A stretch of 64,000 nucleotides of DNA from Streptomyces angustmyceticus (lineage in GTDB: Bacteria; Actinomycetota; Actinomycetes; Streptomycetales; Streptomycetaceae). Both the position numbers and the translations under genes were made by a program. The stretch lies in assembly GCF_019933235.1 (NCBI RefSeq), contig NZ_CP082945.1, positions 4,563,501-4,627,500 of the forward strand, in the 5' to 3' direction. This document shows, one piece after another, positions 55,084 through 63,463 of this stretch; within the stretch, counting starts at the first letter, position 1, and every line of letters begins with the position of its first letter. The notes below the pieces were generated by a model. It was given only the letters and a program-made list of their open reading frames with translations. It was not told the origin of the DNA and ran no database searches.

Positions 55084-56150
55084 GAGGTGTCGTGTTCGAC
55101 GGCGAGCAGCCCCGGGTCGTGGACGACCTGGAGGTGCGGGAGCCGGGGCCGGGCGAGGTGCTGGTCGGCATCCGGGCCGCGGGGCTGTGCCACAGCGATC
55201 TGTCGGTGGTCGACGGGACCATCCCGTTTCCGGTGCCGGTGGTGCTGGGGCACGAGGGGGCGGGGGTGGTCGAGGCCGTGGGCGCGGGCGTCGGCCATGT
55301 GGAGCCCGGTGATCATGTCGCGCTGTCGACGCTGGCCAACTGCGGGGCGTGCGCGGAGTGCGACCGGGGGCGGCCGACGATGTGCCGGAAGGCGATCGGG
55401 ATGCCCCAGAAGCCGTTCCGGCGCGGCGAATCCGAGCTGTTCAGCTTCGCGTCGAACTCGGCGTTCGCGGAGCGTACGGTCGTCAAGGCGGTGCAGGCGG
55501 TGAAGATCGCCGAGGACATTCCGCTGACGTCGGCCGCGCTGATCGGCTGCGGGGTGTTGACCGGGGTCGGGGCGGTGCTCAACCGGGCGAAGGTGGACCG
55601 CGGGGACTCCGTCGTGGTGATCGGGGCGGGCGGGATCGGCCTCAACGTCCTCCAGGGGGCGCGGATCGCCGGGGCGTCGGTGATCGTGGCGGTGGACGCC
55701 AACCCCGCGAAGGAGACGGTGGCGCGGCAGTTCGGAGCCACCCACTTCATCGACGCGTCGGCGGCGCCGGACGGCGTCAAGGCGGTGAAGGAGATCCTGC
55801 CGACCGGCGCCGACCATGCCTTCGAGTGCGTGGGCAGCACCCGGCTGATCCGGCAGGCCGTCGACCTCCTGGACCGGCACGGCCAGGCGGTGCTGCTCGG
55901 CGTGCCGCCGGCCAGTGCGGAGGCGTCGTTCCGGGTGTCGTCGATGTACCTGGACAAGTCGATCCTGGGCTGCCGCTACGGCTCGTCCCGCCCGCAGCGG
56001 GACATCGCGCTCTACGCCCGGCTGTATCGCGAAGGGCGCCTGCTGCTCGACGAGTTGGTGACGAAGACGTACCCCGTGGAGGACTTCGCGAAGGCGGCGG
56101 ACGACGCTCATCACGGGCGGGTGGCGCGGGCGGTGCTGACCTTCGGGTGA
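55080..56150 (+). CDS. Zinc-dependent class III-like alcohol dehydrogenase
   Basis: NAD-dependent medium-chain dehydrogenase. 356 aa. Catalytic zinc ligands in GLCHSDLSVVDG and GHEGAGVVE; structural zinc CGACAECDRGRPTMC near residue 90; Rossmann motif VVIGAGGIGLNVLQGARIAGA near 185. The C-terminal YLDKSILGCRYGSSRPQRDI is typical of the mycothiol/glutathione formaldehyde-dehydrogenase-like subgroup. GTG overlaps the preceding stop (55080-55083). It probably oxidises an alcohol or aldehyde intermediate of the catabolic set; substrate unknown. Confidence 0.92.
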   Translation: MRGVVFDGEQPRVVDDLEVREPGPGEVLVGIRAAGLCHSDLSVVDGTIPFPVPVVLGHEGAGVVEAVGAGVGHVEPGDHVALSTLANCGACAECDRGRPTMCRKAIGMPQKPFRRGESELFSFASNSAFAERTVVKAVQAVKIAEDIPLTSAALIGCGVLTGVGAVLNRAKVDRGDSVVVIGAGGIGLNVLQGARIAGASVIVAVDANPAKETVARQFGATHFIDASAAPDGVKAVKEILPTGADHAFECVGSTRLIRQAVDLLDRHGQAVLLGVPPASAEASFRVSSMYLDKSILGCRYGSSRPQRDIALYARLYREGRLLLDELVTKTYPVEDFAKAADDAHHGRVARAVLTFG

Positions 56151-56201
56151 GGTGTGCCGGCCGGCTCCGGCCCGATCCTGAGGAACTCCGGCCCTGGCGG
56201 A

Positions 56202-56927
56202 TCACTCCGTTACCGGCAGGCACTCGGCGAGCAGGGCGACGACGTCGCGCCAGGCCCGCCGCGCGTGCTGTGGGTGGTAGCCGACGCCGGGGCGCACGGG
56301 GTGGCCGACCGATGGGTGGTGGAAGGCGTGCAGGGCTCCGCCGTAGACCGCGAGGCGCCAGTCGACGCCCGCGGCCTGCATCTCGGCGGTGAACGCGTCC
56401 CGTTGCGCGGGCGGCATGATCGGGTCCTCCGACCCGACCCCGGCCCACACCGGGCAGCGGATGCGTGCCGCCTCGCCCGGCCGGCCCGTGGTCAGTGCGT
56501 TGACCGTCCCGATCGCACGCAGGTCCACGCCGTCGCGCCCGAGTTCCAGCGCGATCGCACCCCCGGTGCCGTAGCCGACGGCGGCGATCCGGTCGGGGTC
56601 GGCCCGCGGTTCGGCACGCAACACGTCGAGCGCCGCGTGGCCGATGCCCCGCATCCGGTCGGGGTCGGCGAGCAGCGGCATGCAACGGGCCAGCATCTCC
56701 TCGGGGTCGTCCAGATAGCGCCCGCCGTGGAGGTCGAAGGCCAGCGCCACATATCCCAGCTCGGCCAGCGCATCGGCCCGGCGGCGCTCGACGTCGCTGA
56801 GCCCCGTCCCTTCGGGGCCGATCAGGACCGCGGGCCGGCGGCCGGCACCGGCGGGGAGCGCGAGGTGCCCGGTCATCGTGAGGGCGTCGGCCGGGTAGGT
56901 GACCGTGCGCGTGGTGATCGTCGTCAT
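56202..56927 (-). CDS. Dienelactone hydrolase family protein without the usual nucleophile
   Basis: 241 aa alpha/beta hydrolase of the DLH group. PAVLIGPEGTGLSDVERRRADALAELGYVALAFDLHGG opens the domain. WAGVGSEDPIMPP holds the acid residue and GGALHAFHHPSVG the His. At the nucleophile elbow DLH has GYCxGG, whereas this protein has GYGTGG, so the Cys (or Ser) position is Gly. Either a neighbouring Thr acts or the protein is non-catalytic. It converges on the alcohol dehydrogenase gene and has no operator of the regulon in its 96-base upstream gap. Confidence 0.87.
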   Translation of the reverse strand: MTTITTRTVTYPADALTMTGHLALPAGAGRRPAVLIGPEGTGLSDVERRRADALAELGYVALAFDLHGGRYLDDPEEMLARCMPLLADPDRMRGIGHAALDVLRAEPRADPDRIAAVGYGTGGAIALELGRDGVDLRAIGTVNALTTGRPGEAARIRCPVWAGVGSEDPIMPPAQRDAFTAEMQAAGVDWRLAVYGGALHAFHHPSVGHPVRPGVGYHPQHARRAWRDVVALLAECLPVTE

Positions 56928-57023
56928 GAGGTGGGACGGTAGTGACCGTCGAGCCCGGTGGGGCCGGTGTTCACCGAGGGCAGACGGTGGTCCGCCCCGG
57001 CTGTACCACCGGGCCGGCCGTGC

Positions 57024-57644
57024 TCACCCGCCGAGTTGCCCGAAGGAACCCCGGTGGAAGAGGAGCGGGCCGTGTGCGGCGGCGGACGGGTCCGTGCCGA
57101 GGGCTTCGACGTGGCCGACCACGATCAGGTGGTCGCCGCCGGTGTGCACGGCCTGGATCGTGCAGTCGATCCAGGCGGGCACGCCCGCGAGCCGTGGTGA
57201 ACCGGTCGCCGGCGCGGCGGTGTGGTCCACACCGGCGAACTTGTCGCCGCCGCTGACCGCGAAGCCCCGGCACAGCTCGCCCTGGCCTGCGCCGAGGACG
57301 TTGACGCAGAACACCCCGGCGCGGGCGATCCGCGGCCAGGTCGTCGACGTGCGCGCCACCATGAACACCACCAGCGGCGGGTCGAGGGAGAGCGAGGCGA
57401 AGGACTGGCAGGCGAGACCGGCCGGCCCCGGCTCGCCGGGGGACGTGATGACCGTGACGCCGCTGGCGAAGTGCCCCAGGACCGCGCGGAATTCGGCCGG
57501 GTCCAGGGGGGCGCGCTCGTCGTCGCGTACCGCCCGCAGCGCCGGCCGAGGGTGGGGATCGGCGGGGGCGGCGGCCGTGGTGGGCGCGCCGACGGAGCGC
57601 AGGTACCGCACGGCCGTGGCCGCCATTGCAGCGTGTCCCATCAT
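57024..57644 (-). CDS. Flavin reductase family protein (HpaC-like)
   Basis: 206 aa. Flavin-reductase/split-barrel fold that supplies reduced FMN or FAD to a two-component monooxygenase. DPAEFRAVLGHFASGVTVITSPGEPGPAGLACQSFASLSLDPPLVVFMV is the diagnostic flavin-binding segment; ARAGVFCVNVLGAGQGELCRGFA and HLIVVGHVEALG follow. The N-terminal ~45 residues are unconserved; in-frame ATGs exist at 57644, 57641 and 57626, none with a good ribosome site. Operator site D is 14 bases upstream of 57644. A partner monooxygenase is not in the window. Confidence 0.9.
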   Translation of the reverse strand: MMGHAAMAATAVRYLRSVGAPTTAAAPADPHPRPALRAVRDDERAPLDPAEFRAVLGHFASGVTVITSPGEPGPAGLACQSFASLSLDPPLVVFMVARTSTTWPRIARAGVFCVNVLGAGQGELCRGFAVSGGDKFAGVDHTAAPATGSPRLAGVPAWIDCTIQAVHTGGDHLIVVGHVEALGTDPSAAAHGPLLFHRGSFGQLGG

Positions 57645-57657
57645 GGCTTCATTGAAT

Positions 57658-57672
57658 CTGATGCAGCGTCAG
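57658..57672. promoter_or_regulatory. Operator site D (CTGATG CAG CGTCAG)
   Basis: One mismatch to CTGACGNNNCGTCAG, directly upstream of the flavin reductase gene and 176 bases from the divergent sigma factor gene. Confidence 0.7.
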
Positions 57673-57847
57673 ATGTGAAGGAGCGGGACGCCGCGGCCAC
57701 CCGCACGTGTGGTTTGCCGGGCGATCCGGGGCGATCTCGGCTGATTCGGGGGAGATTGGGAAGCGGATTCCTGATTGCGTGTCGACCGCGCGGGTAGCGT
57801 CCACCCCGGCCGCGTCCGTAGCCGAACACGGGGGAGAGTTCCGGTAC

Positions 57848-58420
57848 ATGGCCGATGCCAGAGCGTCGTCAGCTTCGTCCGCCGCGTCACCCACCTTCGA
57901 CGAGGTCTTCTGCGGGCTGTTGCCCCGCCTCTACCGGAGGGCGGTGATGCTGGCCGGATCGCGACAGTCCGCGGAGGACGTGGTGCACGAGGCCTACCTC
58001 AGACTCGCGGCGCGTCCGCAGCGCTTCCTCGCCCATCCGGAGCCGTACGCCTACGCCTTCACCGCCGTGCTCAACGTCGCCCGGGACGCCTACCGCAAGG
58101 ACCGGCGCCAGGTCCTGGTCGACGGGATGGACGGCGTGGAGGAGGGCGGGGCGGGCGCGGGATCCGGTGCGGCCCCGGGCGGCTGGGACGGCGGGGTGGA
58201 GCGGCGGCAGGCCGAGATCGAAGCGGTGCGGCTGCTGGGGAAGCTGTCGCACCGGCAGGCCGGCATCGTCATCCTGGTCGACCTCGACGGCTACACCCTC
58301 GACCAGGCCGCCAAGATCATGAAAGTGCACCGTGGTACCGCCGCCCGCCATCGCGCCCGCGCGCTGGACAGGCTCCGCGCCTACCTCGTTGCATCGGAGC
58401 ACGGGCAGGCCGGGAGGTGA
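57848..58420 (+). CDS. ECF RNA polymerase sigma factor (SigE-like)
   Basis: 190 aa from ATG 57848, behind GGGGGAGAG. Region 2: FDEVFCGLLPRLYRRAVMLAGSRQSAEDVVHEAYLRLAARPQRFL; region 4: LLGKLSHRQAGIVILVDLDGYTLDQAAKIMKVHRGTAARHRARALDRL. Between them is a Gly-rich linker (GVEEGGAGAGSGAAPGG). The stop overlaps the start of the next gene, whose membrane protein is a candidate regulator of this sigma factor. Its target promoters are unknown. Not obviously part of the operator-defined regulon. Confidence 0.9.
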   Translation: MADARASSASSAASPTFDEVFCGLLPRLYRRAVMLAGSRQSAEDVVHEAYLRLAARPQRFLAHPEPYAYAFTAVLNVARDAYRKDRRQVLVDGMDGVEEGGAGAGSGAAPGGWDGGVERRQAEIEAVRLLGKLSHRQAGIVILVDLDGYTLDQAAKIMKVHRGTAARHRARALDRLRAYLVASEHGQAGR

Positions 58421-59082
58421 GCGGCGCGGTGGGTGTGGGGCCACGCTACGACGGCGGTGCGGGCAGTGCGGGCGGCGGCGGCCGGGACTTCGGGGGCGGC
58501 CGGGGCGGCGGCCCCGGGGACGACGCCGAAGCGCTGCTGCGGGCCCGGCTGCGGCTCGCGGACGAACAGATCGAGACACCGCCCGGCCTGTGGGGCCGCG
58601 TCAGGGACCCCGGCGCCACGCCGGCCCCCGCCGTGGCCGCACTGCCCCGGAGGCGGCCGTACGCGGTCGCGCTCGTGGTGGCGGCCGCGGTGGCCGCGGT
58701 GGTGCTGAGCGTGTGGTGGCTGGTGCGCCCCGGGCCCGTCGCGCTGCGGCCGGCGGGCCCGCCGGCGACGGTGAAGGTCACCGTCTACAACAGCGAACGG
58801 GCCTGCCGTACGGGCCGCTCCCTGGAGTGTGCCCTGCGGCTGGCCAGGGACCCGCGCGCCGAGTACGCCGCGCGCGGCAACTCCGCCGGCCGGGTCTGGC
58901 ACGGCGACGGCCTCGCCGCGCACTGCGTGGTGACCGACGGCCGGATGGTCCGCGACGAGGCGGGCGTCACCTCCACCCGCTGGTATCTCGTCACCACCGG
59001 GCAGGGCGTGCGTGGGTGGCTGCCGGGGGTGCGGACGCGGAACACCCGCGAGGTGCGGGAGTGCCCGGGGGGGGAGAGGTAG
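58417..59082 (+). CDS. Membrane protein coupled to the ECF sigma factor
   Basis: 221 aa from GTG 58417, overlapping the sigma stop (GTGA). Gly-rich cytoplasmic start, then DDAEALLRARLRLADEQIETPPGLWGRVRD, one membrane helix (about 82-102), and an extracytoplasmic domain of ~115 residues with four Cys. The C-terminal TSTRWYLVTTGQGVRGWLPGVRTRN has the Trp and Gly pattern of an SH3-like domain. There is no HxxxCxxC zinc anti-sigma motif. By position it may hold or sense for the sigma factor; this is inference. Confidence 0.8.
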   Translation: MSGAVGVGPRYDGGAGSAGGGGRDFGGGRGGGPGDDAEALLRARLRLADEQIETPPGLWGRVRDPGATPAPAVAALPRRRPYAVALVVAAAVAAVVLSVWWLVRPGPVALRPAGPPATVKVTVYNSERACRTGRSLECALRLARDPRAEYAARGNSAGRVWHGDGLAAHCVVTDGRMVRDEAGVTSTRWYLVTTGQGVRGWLPGVRTRNTREVRECPGGER

Positions 59083-59174
59083 GGCGGGCGGCCGCCGGGC
59101 CGGGGGTGCGCCTGTGGTCCGGGGCCGGGGCCGGACCGTGGCCGGAACGGTCGGCTCCGCCCGTACGGTCCGGA

Positions 59175-60092
59175 TCACCGGCCCCGGTAGGCGGGGGTGC
59201 GGCGTGCCACGAAGGCGGCGACGCCCTCCTGGGCGTCCGTCGTCGTCATATTGATCTCCTGGGCGGTGGCCTCGGCGGCGAAGGCCGTCGCCCGGTCGGC
59301 GTCGAGCGAGGCGTTGACCAGCTGCTTGGTCAGGGCCAGTGCCCGGGTCGGGCCCGTCGCCAGCCGCTCCGCCCACTCCCGTGCCGTCTTGGTCAGCTCG
59401 CCGTCGGGGACGACGCGGTTGACCAGTCCCAGCCGGGCCGCCTCGGCAGCCGGTACGGCGTCGCCGAAGAACATCAGCTCCTTGGCGCGCTGCGGGCCGA
59501 TCAGCCGCGGCAGGAGGTAGGCGCCGCCGCCGTCCGGGACCAGCCCGCGGCGTACGAACACCTCCAGGAAGCGGGCCGATTCGGCGGCCAGCACCAGATC
59601 GCAGGCGAGCGCGAGGTGGGCGCCGAGCCCGGCCGCGGTGCCGTTGACGGCGGCGATGACCGGCTTCTCGCAGTCCAGCACCGCCGCGATGAGCCGCTGG
59701 GCGCCGTCGCGGATCAGCCGGGCGACATCGCCGGCGACCCGTTCCCGCGACGACGGCGAACCGCGGAGGTCCGCACCCGCGCAGAACCCCCGGCCGGTCG
59801 CGGTGAGGACCACGGCCCGTACGCCGGGGTCGGACGAGGCGTCGGCGAGCCGGCGGATGAGGCGTTCGCGCTGCTCCTGGGTGAGGGCGTTCATCGCCTC
59901 GGGCCGGTTGAGGGTGAGCCACGCGACGCCGTTGTCAGTGGTGTGCAGTATCAAGGAATCGACGGGGTCCGCGCGGTCGGGGGAAACGGCACGGGCGGCG
60001 CCGTCGGCGGGCCGGCCGGGCCCGGCGGGCTCGACGGGCCCGGTGGGGCCGGCGGCAGGGGGAACGGCATCGGGGGACGGTGAGGGCGTCAT
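59175..60092 (-). CDS. Enoyl-CoA hydratase/isomerase family protein
   Basis: Crotonase-fold enzyme; in this set it would hydrate the enoyl-CoA made by the dehydrogenases. 305 aa. The first ~42 residues are a Pro/Ala/Gly-rich extension, so a start nearer VDSLILHTTDNG is possible. Oxyanion-hole segments ATGRGFCAGADLRG and VNGTAAGLGAHLALACDLVLAAESARF; catalytic-region FVRRGLVPDGGGAYLLPRLIG, with Asp where classical hydratases have the second Glu. C-terminal VAAFVARRTPAYRGR. Followed upstream (88 bases) by the acyl-CoA synthetase gene on the same strand, likely one transcript. Confidence 0.92.
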   Translation of the reverse strand: MTPSPSPDAVPPAAGPTGPVEPAGPGRPADGAARAVSPDRADPVDSLILHTTDNGVAWLTLNRPEAMNALTQEQRERLIRRLADASSDPGVRAVVLTATGRGFCAGADLRGSPSSRERVAGDVARLIRDGAQRLIAAVLDCEKPVIAAVNGTAAGLGAHLALACDLVLAAESARFLEVFVRRGLVPDGGGAYLLPRLIGPQRAKELMFFGDAVPAAEAARLGLVNRVVPDGELTKTAREWAERLATGPTRALALTKQLVNASLDADRATAFAAEATAQEINMTTTDAQEGVAAFVARRTPAYRGR

Positions 60093-60180
60093 GGGGGAGC
60101 GGCTCCCAAGGGTGCGGTCGTGGTGGGCATGGGTGCGGGCACGGGCATGGGTGCGGGTGCGTGGACGGGTGCGCGGGTGG

Positions 60181-62436
60181 TCAGGGGCAGATGGCCAGCG
60201 CGTCGAGGGCCACGGCGCCCTCCCCGCGGGGCAGCACCACCAGCGGATTGATGTCCAACTCGGCGAGTTCGCCGTCGAGTTCGAGCGCCATGCGCTGCAC
60301 CCTGAGCACGACCTCGACCAGCGCGTCGACGTCCGCGGGCGGTGCGCCGCGCACCCCGTCCAGCAGGGCGCGGCCGCGGAGTTCGGCGAGCATCGCGCGC
60401 GCCCGGTCCTCGCCGAAGGGCGGAATGCCCACCGCGACGTCCTGCAGGACGTCCACGAGCACCCCGCCGAGCCCCACGGTCACGGTCGGTCCGAAGAGGC
60501 TGTCGTGGGTGATGCCGACGACCATCTCGACGCCCCGCTCGATCATCTGGCAGACCAGCACACCGTCCAGCGGGACGTCCTCGTAACGGGCGATGTCGGT
60601 GAGCTCGCGATAGGCGTCCCTGACCTGGCTGGCCGAGGTCAGCTGGACCTTGACCAGGCCGAGTTCGGTCTTGTGCGCCAGCTGCGGCCCGGAGGCCTTC
60701 ATCACCACGGGATAGCCGACCAGGCTCGCCGCCCGTACGGCCGCCGCGGCGCTGGTCACCAGCTGTTCGCGCGGGACCCGGATGCCGTAGGCGCGCAGCA
60801 GCTGCTTGGCCGCGTGTTCGCTGAGCGGCTGGCCCGGGCGCATCAGCGCCCGTGCCTTGCGCGCGGAGGGGGACGCGGTGCGCGGGGCGTCGTCGAAGGG
60901 GGAGCGGTAGCCGGCGACGAAGCGGTGGTGGTCCAGATAGGCGCGTACGGCGGTGATGCAGTTGGCGAAGGTGCGGAAGGTCGCCACCCGCGAGGAGCCG
61001 AGGAGGGTGCCGCGGTAGGCGTCCTCGGTGCCGACCGGCGAGCCCCACACCACACATACCAGCTTGTCCGTCTGCTCCGCCGCGTCCACCAGGTCCTGCG
61101 CGAGCTTGTCGCTCATGGGCGGGAAGGGGCCGGTGATCGGGCAGATCAGGACGCCGACGGACGGGTCGGCCAGGAGGGCGTCGATGATCTTGCGGCCGCG
61201 CCAGTCGCCGACCGGGTGCCCGCCGTTGTCGACGGGGTTCGCGACGCTGAGGTAGTCCGGTATCCACTGGTGCAGCTCGGCCTGCTTGGCGTCCCCGAGG
61301 GTGGGCAGCCGCAGCCCCGCCGCGGTCGCCAGGTCGGAGAAGTGGGCACCCGTGCCGCCGGAGATCGAATAGACGGCCACGCCCTCCGCGGTGGGCTTCC
61401 TGGCGCGGGCCAGCAGGGCCGCGGTGTCCTGCAGCTCGTCCAGCCCGTCCACCCGGATCACGCCGAACTGCCGCATCGCCGCGTCCACGACCCCGTCGGC
61501 GCCGGTGAGCTTGCCGGTGTGCGAGAGCGCCATCCGGGCGCCGGTCTCGGTGCGTCCGACCTTCACGGCGACGACGGGCACCTTGTTGCGGGCGGCGCGG
61601 TCGGCGGCCAGCAGAAAGCTGCGGCCGTCCTTGAGGCCCTCCACATAGGCGGCGATGGCGCCGACCTCGGGGCGGGTGGCGAAGTAGGAGAGGAAGTCGG
61701 CGGTCTCCAGATCGGCCTCGTTGCCGGTGGGGGCCCAGTGCGAGAGGCGGATGCCCAGTTCCTGGAGGCTGAAGACGGGGCGGCCCTGGTGGCCCGACTG
61801 CGTGATCAGGGCGATGGCCGGGCCGTCCAGGTCCTCGCGGAACCTCTCGAAGGCGTTGAGGTTGGTGTTCGGGCCGAGCAGCCGCAGGCCGGAACGCTCG
61901 ACCACCTCGGCCAGCCGGGCCTGGGCGGCCGCGCCGCGCTCACCGGTCTCGGCGAAGCCGGAGGCGAACGCCACGGCGAACTTCACCTTGGCCTCGCCGA
62001 GCTGCTCGATGACGGGCAGCGGGTCGCCGACGAGGAGCACGGCGAGATCGACGGTCTCCGGCAGGTCGGCGACGGTGGCGTGACAAGGGCGCCCGAAGAC
62101 CTCGGCGCGTCCCGGATTGACGGGGTGGAGCCGGGCGCCGACCCGCTCCGCCCAGGCGATCAGCTGCCGGGTGATGCCCGTGTTGGGGCGGCCCTCGCTG
62201 TCCGAGGCCCCGATCACGGCCACGGACTCGGGCCGGAAGAACCGCTCCAGGTCGGGCACCGGAGCCTGCAGCGGACGCCCGCTGACATCGCGGTCGACCG
62301 CCCGTGCGCCCTGTCCGCCGTCGCCGGGATGAGGTTCACTGATGCCGTGCACGGTGTGCGGTGGTTGCTCCCCACAGGCCAAGACGCGGGCCGGCCGGGA
62401 GTGCGTGGTGAGGGTGCCGTGAGTCGATCCAAGCAT
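60181..62436 (-). CDS. Acetate-CoA ligase family protein (ADP-forming acyl-CoA synthetase, fused subunits)
   Basis: Interconverts acyl-CoA, ADP and phosphate with the free acid and ATP. 751 aa. CoA-binding domain from about residue 60 (ESVAVIGASDSEGRPNTG), then the succinyl-CoA-synthetase-like flavodoxin domains with the phospho-His segment ALSHTGKLTGADGVVDA near 300. The C-terminal ATP-grasp domain (about 530-751) reads LLRAYGIRVPREQLV, YPVVMKASGPQLAHKTELGLV and LDINPLVVLPRGEG. Start at ATG 62436, with AGGAG about 13 bases upstream; the first ~55 residues are weakly conserved. Two operators (E and F) lie just upstream. Confidence 0.92.
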   Translation of the reverse strand: MLGSTHGTLTTHSRPARVLACGEQPPHTVHGISEPHPGDGGQGARAVDRDVSGRPLQAPVPDLERFFRPESVAVIGASDSEGRPNTGITRQLIAWAERVGARLHPVNPGRAEVFGRPCHATVADLPETVDLAVLLVGDPLPVIEQLGEAKVKFAVAFASGFAETGERGAAAQARLAEVVERSGLRLLGPNTNLNAFERFREDLDGPAIALITQSGHQGRPVFSLQELGIRLSHWAPTGNEADLETADFLSYFATRPEVGAIAAYVEGLKDGRSFLLAADRAARNKVPVVAVKVGRTETGARMALSHTGKLTGADGVVDAAMRQFGVIRVDGLDELQDTAALLARARKPTAEGVAVYSISGGTGAHFSDLATAAGLRLPTLGDAKQAELHQWIPDYLSVANPVDNGGHPVGDWRGRKIIDALLADPSVGVLICPITGPFPPMSDKLAQDLVDAAEQTDKLVCVVWGSPVGTEDAYRGTLLGSSRVATFRTFANCITAVRAYLDHHRFVAGYRSPFDDAPRTASPSARKARALMRPGQPLSEHAAKQLLRAYGIRVPREQLVTSAAAAVRAASLVGYPVVMKASGPQLAHKTELGLVKVQLTSASQVRDAYRELTDIARYEDVPLDGVLVCQMIERGVEMVVGITHDSLFGPTVTVGLGGVLVDVLQDVAVGIPPFGEDRARAMLAELRGRALLDGVRGAPPADVDALVEVVLRVQRMALELDGELAELDINPLVVLPRGEGAVALDALAICP

Positions 62437-62477
62437 CGCAGACGCCCGCTCCTGTGTGAGGCCTCTCGTTCCATCAA

Positions 62478-62492
62478 CTGACGCATAGTCAG
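62478..62492. promoter_or_regulatory. Operator site E (CTGACG CAT AGTCAG)
   Basis: One mismatch to CTGACGNNNCGTCAG; 42 bases upstream of the ligase start. Confidence 0.7.
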
Positions 62493-62501
62493 ATTACTGA
62501 A

Positions 62502-62516
62502 CTGACGGCACGTCAG
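62502..62516. promoter_or_regulatory. Operator site F (CTGACG GCA CGTCAG)
   Basis: Perfect match to CTGACGNNNCGTCAG, 24 bases (centre to centre) from site E, i.e. on nearly the same DNA face. Confidence 0.78.
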
Positions 62517-62614
62517 GAATGGTCGTGCACGGGAAAGCTTGTGCGGTCCGGGGCGTGCGGGGTTGGTGGCGCGGAAGCGGCGGGCGGCGGTGGCGGGTTT
62601 CGCGAGCATCAGAA

Positions 62615-62629
62615 CTGACGTACCGTCAG
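62615..62629. promoter_or_regulatory. Operator site G (CTGACG TAC CGTCAG)
   Basis: Perfect and fully palindromic match, 127 bases before the DUF35 gene start. The 319-base gap 62437-62755 holds only sites E, F and G; no gene is supported there. Confidence 0.78.
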
Positions 62630-62755
62630 AACGGATCGATGGAGAGCGGAGCAGGAGCGGCAGTGCGGCGGGCCGCGCCGGCTTCCCGGCCGGCCCGTTG
62701 GCGATGAGGCGGCCGGCGGCGGCGTCGTTGGCTGATGACGTGAGGGGGCGGTTTC

Positions 62756-63250
62756 GTGAAGGGCGGGGCTGTGGGGGCGGAAGGGGCGCTGGGGGCCGGG
62801 GCGCGGGTGGCGCGGGGCGGGGTGCGGGGTGATCTGCCGGAGGTCGACGCGTTCACCAGGCCGTACTGGGACGCGGCGGCCGAGGGGCGGCTGCTGGTGC
62901 GCCGTTGCCGTGCGGAGGGGTGCGGCGTGGCCCATCACTACCCGCGCGAGTTCTGCCCGCGCTGCTGGAGCGAGGACGTGGGCTGGGAGCAGGCCGGCGG
63001 CCGGGCCGCCCTCTACACCTGGTCCGTCGTGCACCGTAACGACCTCCCGCCGTTCGGCGGCCGGGTCCCGTACATCGCGGCCGTGGTCGACCTCGCCGAA
63101 GGCCCCCGGATGATGACCGAGATCGTCGACTGCCCGGAGTCGGAACTACGGATCGGCATGCCGCTCGTGGTGCACTTCCGCCGCGGTGGCGGAGAGGGCG
63201 AGGGCGACGGCGGCGAAGGGGGCGCCATCCCCGTCTTCCGGCCCGCGTGA
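62756..63250 (+). CDS. Zn-ribbon OB-fold (DUF35) acyl-CoA-binding protein
   Basis: 164 aa from GTG 62756, behind GAGGGGG. The zinc ribbon CRAEGCGVAHHYPREFCPRCW (about residues 44-64) is followed by an OB-fold: GGRAALYTWSVVHRNDLPPFGGRVPYIAAVVDLAEGPRMMTEIV. DUF35 proteins pair with a thiolase-like (SCP-x/Ltp2) or hydratase partner in actinobacterial steroid and aromatic side-chain degradation. No partner is in the window, so it may lie elsewhere. The N-terminus (~25) and the Gly/Glu-rich insertion near the end are low-complexity. Operator site G lies upstream. Confidence 0.88.
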   Translation: MKGGAVGAEGALGAGARVARGGVRGDLPEVDAFTRPYWDAAAEGRLLVRRCRAEGCGVAHHYPREFCPRCWSEDVGWEQAGGRAALYTWSVVHRNDLPPFGGRVPYIAAVVDLAEGPRMMTEIVDCPESELRIGMPLVVHFRRGGGEGEGDGGEGGAIPVFRPA

Positions 63251-63254
63251 CGCC

Positions 63255-63425
63255 GTCCCGTGCCTCGCCCCATAAGCGCCTCGGCCCCTCGCCCTCCGGC
63301 CCTCTCGCCCCTCGCCCCCGCGGCTCCGATGCTCCGGGGCCCCTCGGTTCTGCGGCTCTGAGGCTCTGGGCCCCTCGCTTCGTGGCTCCGGGGCTCTTAG
63401 CCCTGCGCAGGCCGGGGCGAATTCC
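63255..63425. repeat. Low-complexity imperfect repeats (CCCCTCG / GGCTCCG words)
   Basis: Short words CCCCTCG (five or more times) and GGCTCYG/GGCTCTG recur through 63270-63400 with no fixed period. Non-coding, between the DUF35 and acetyltransferase genes. Confidence 0.5.
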
Positions 63426-63463
63426 GGTGGCGGTCGCGGCGGGTGCCGGGGGATGCTGTGGTC

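Noticed and set aside
46651-63250. Secondary-metabolite biosynthetic cluster
   Set aside because: No ketosynthase, NRPS, terpene synthase or tailoring set; the enzymes fit CoA-ester breakdown better.
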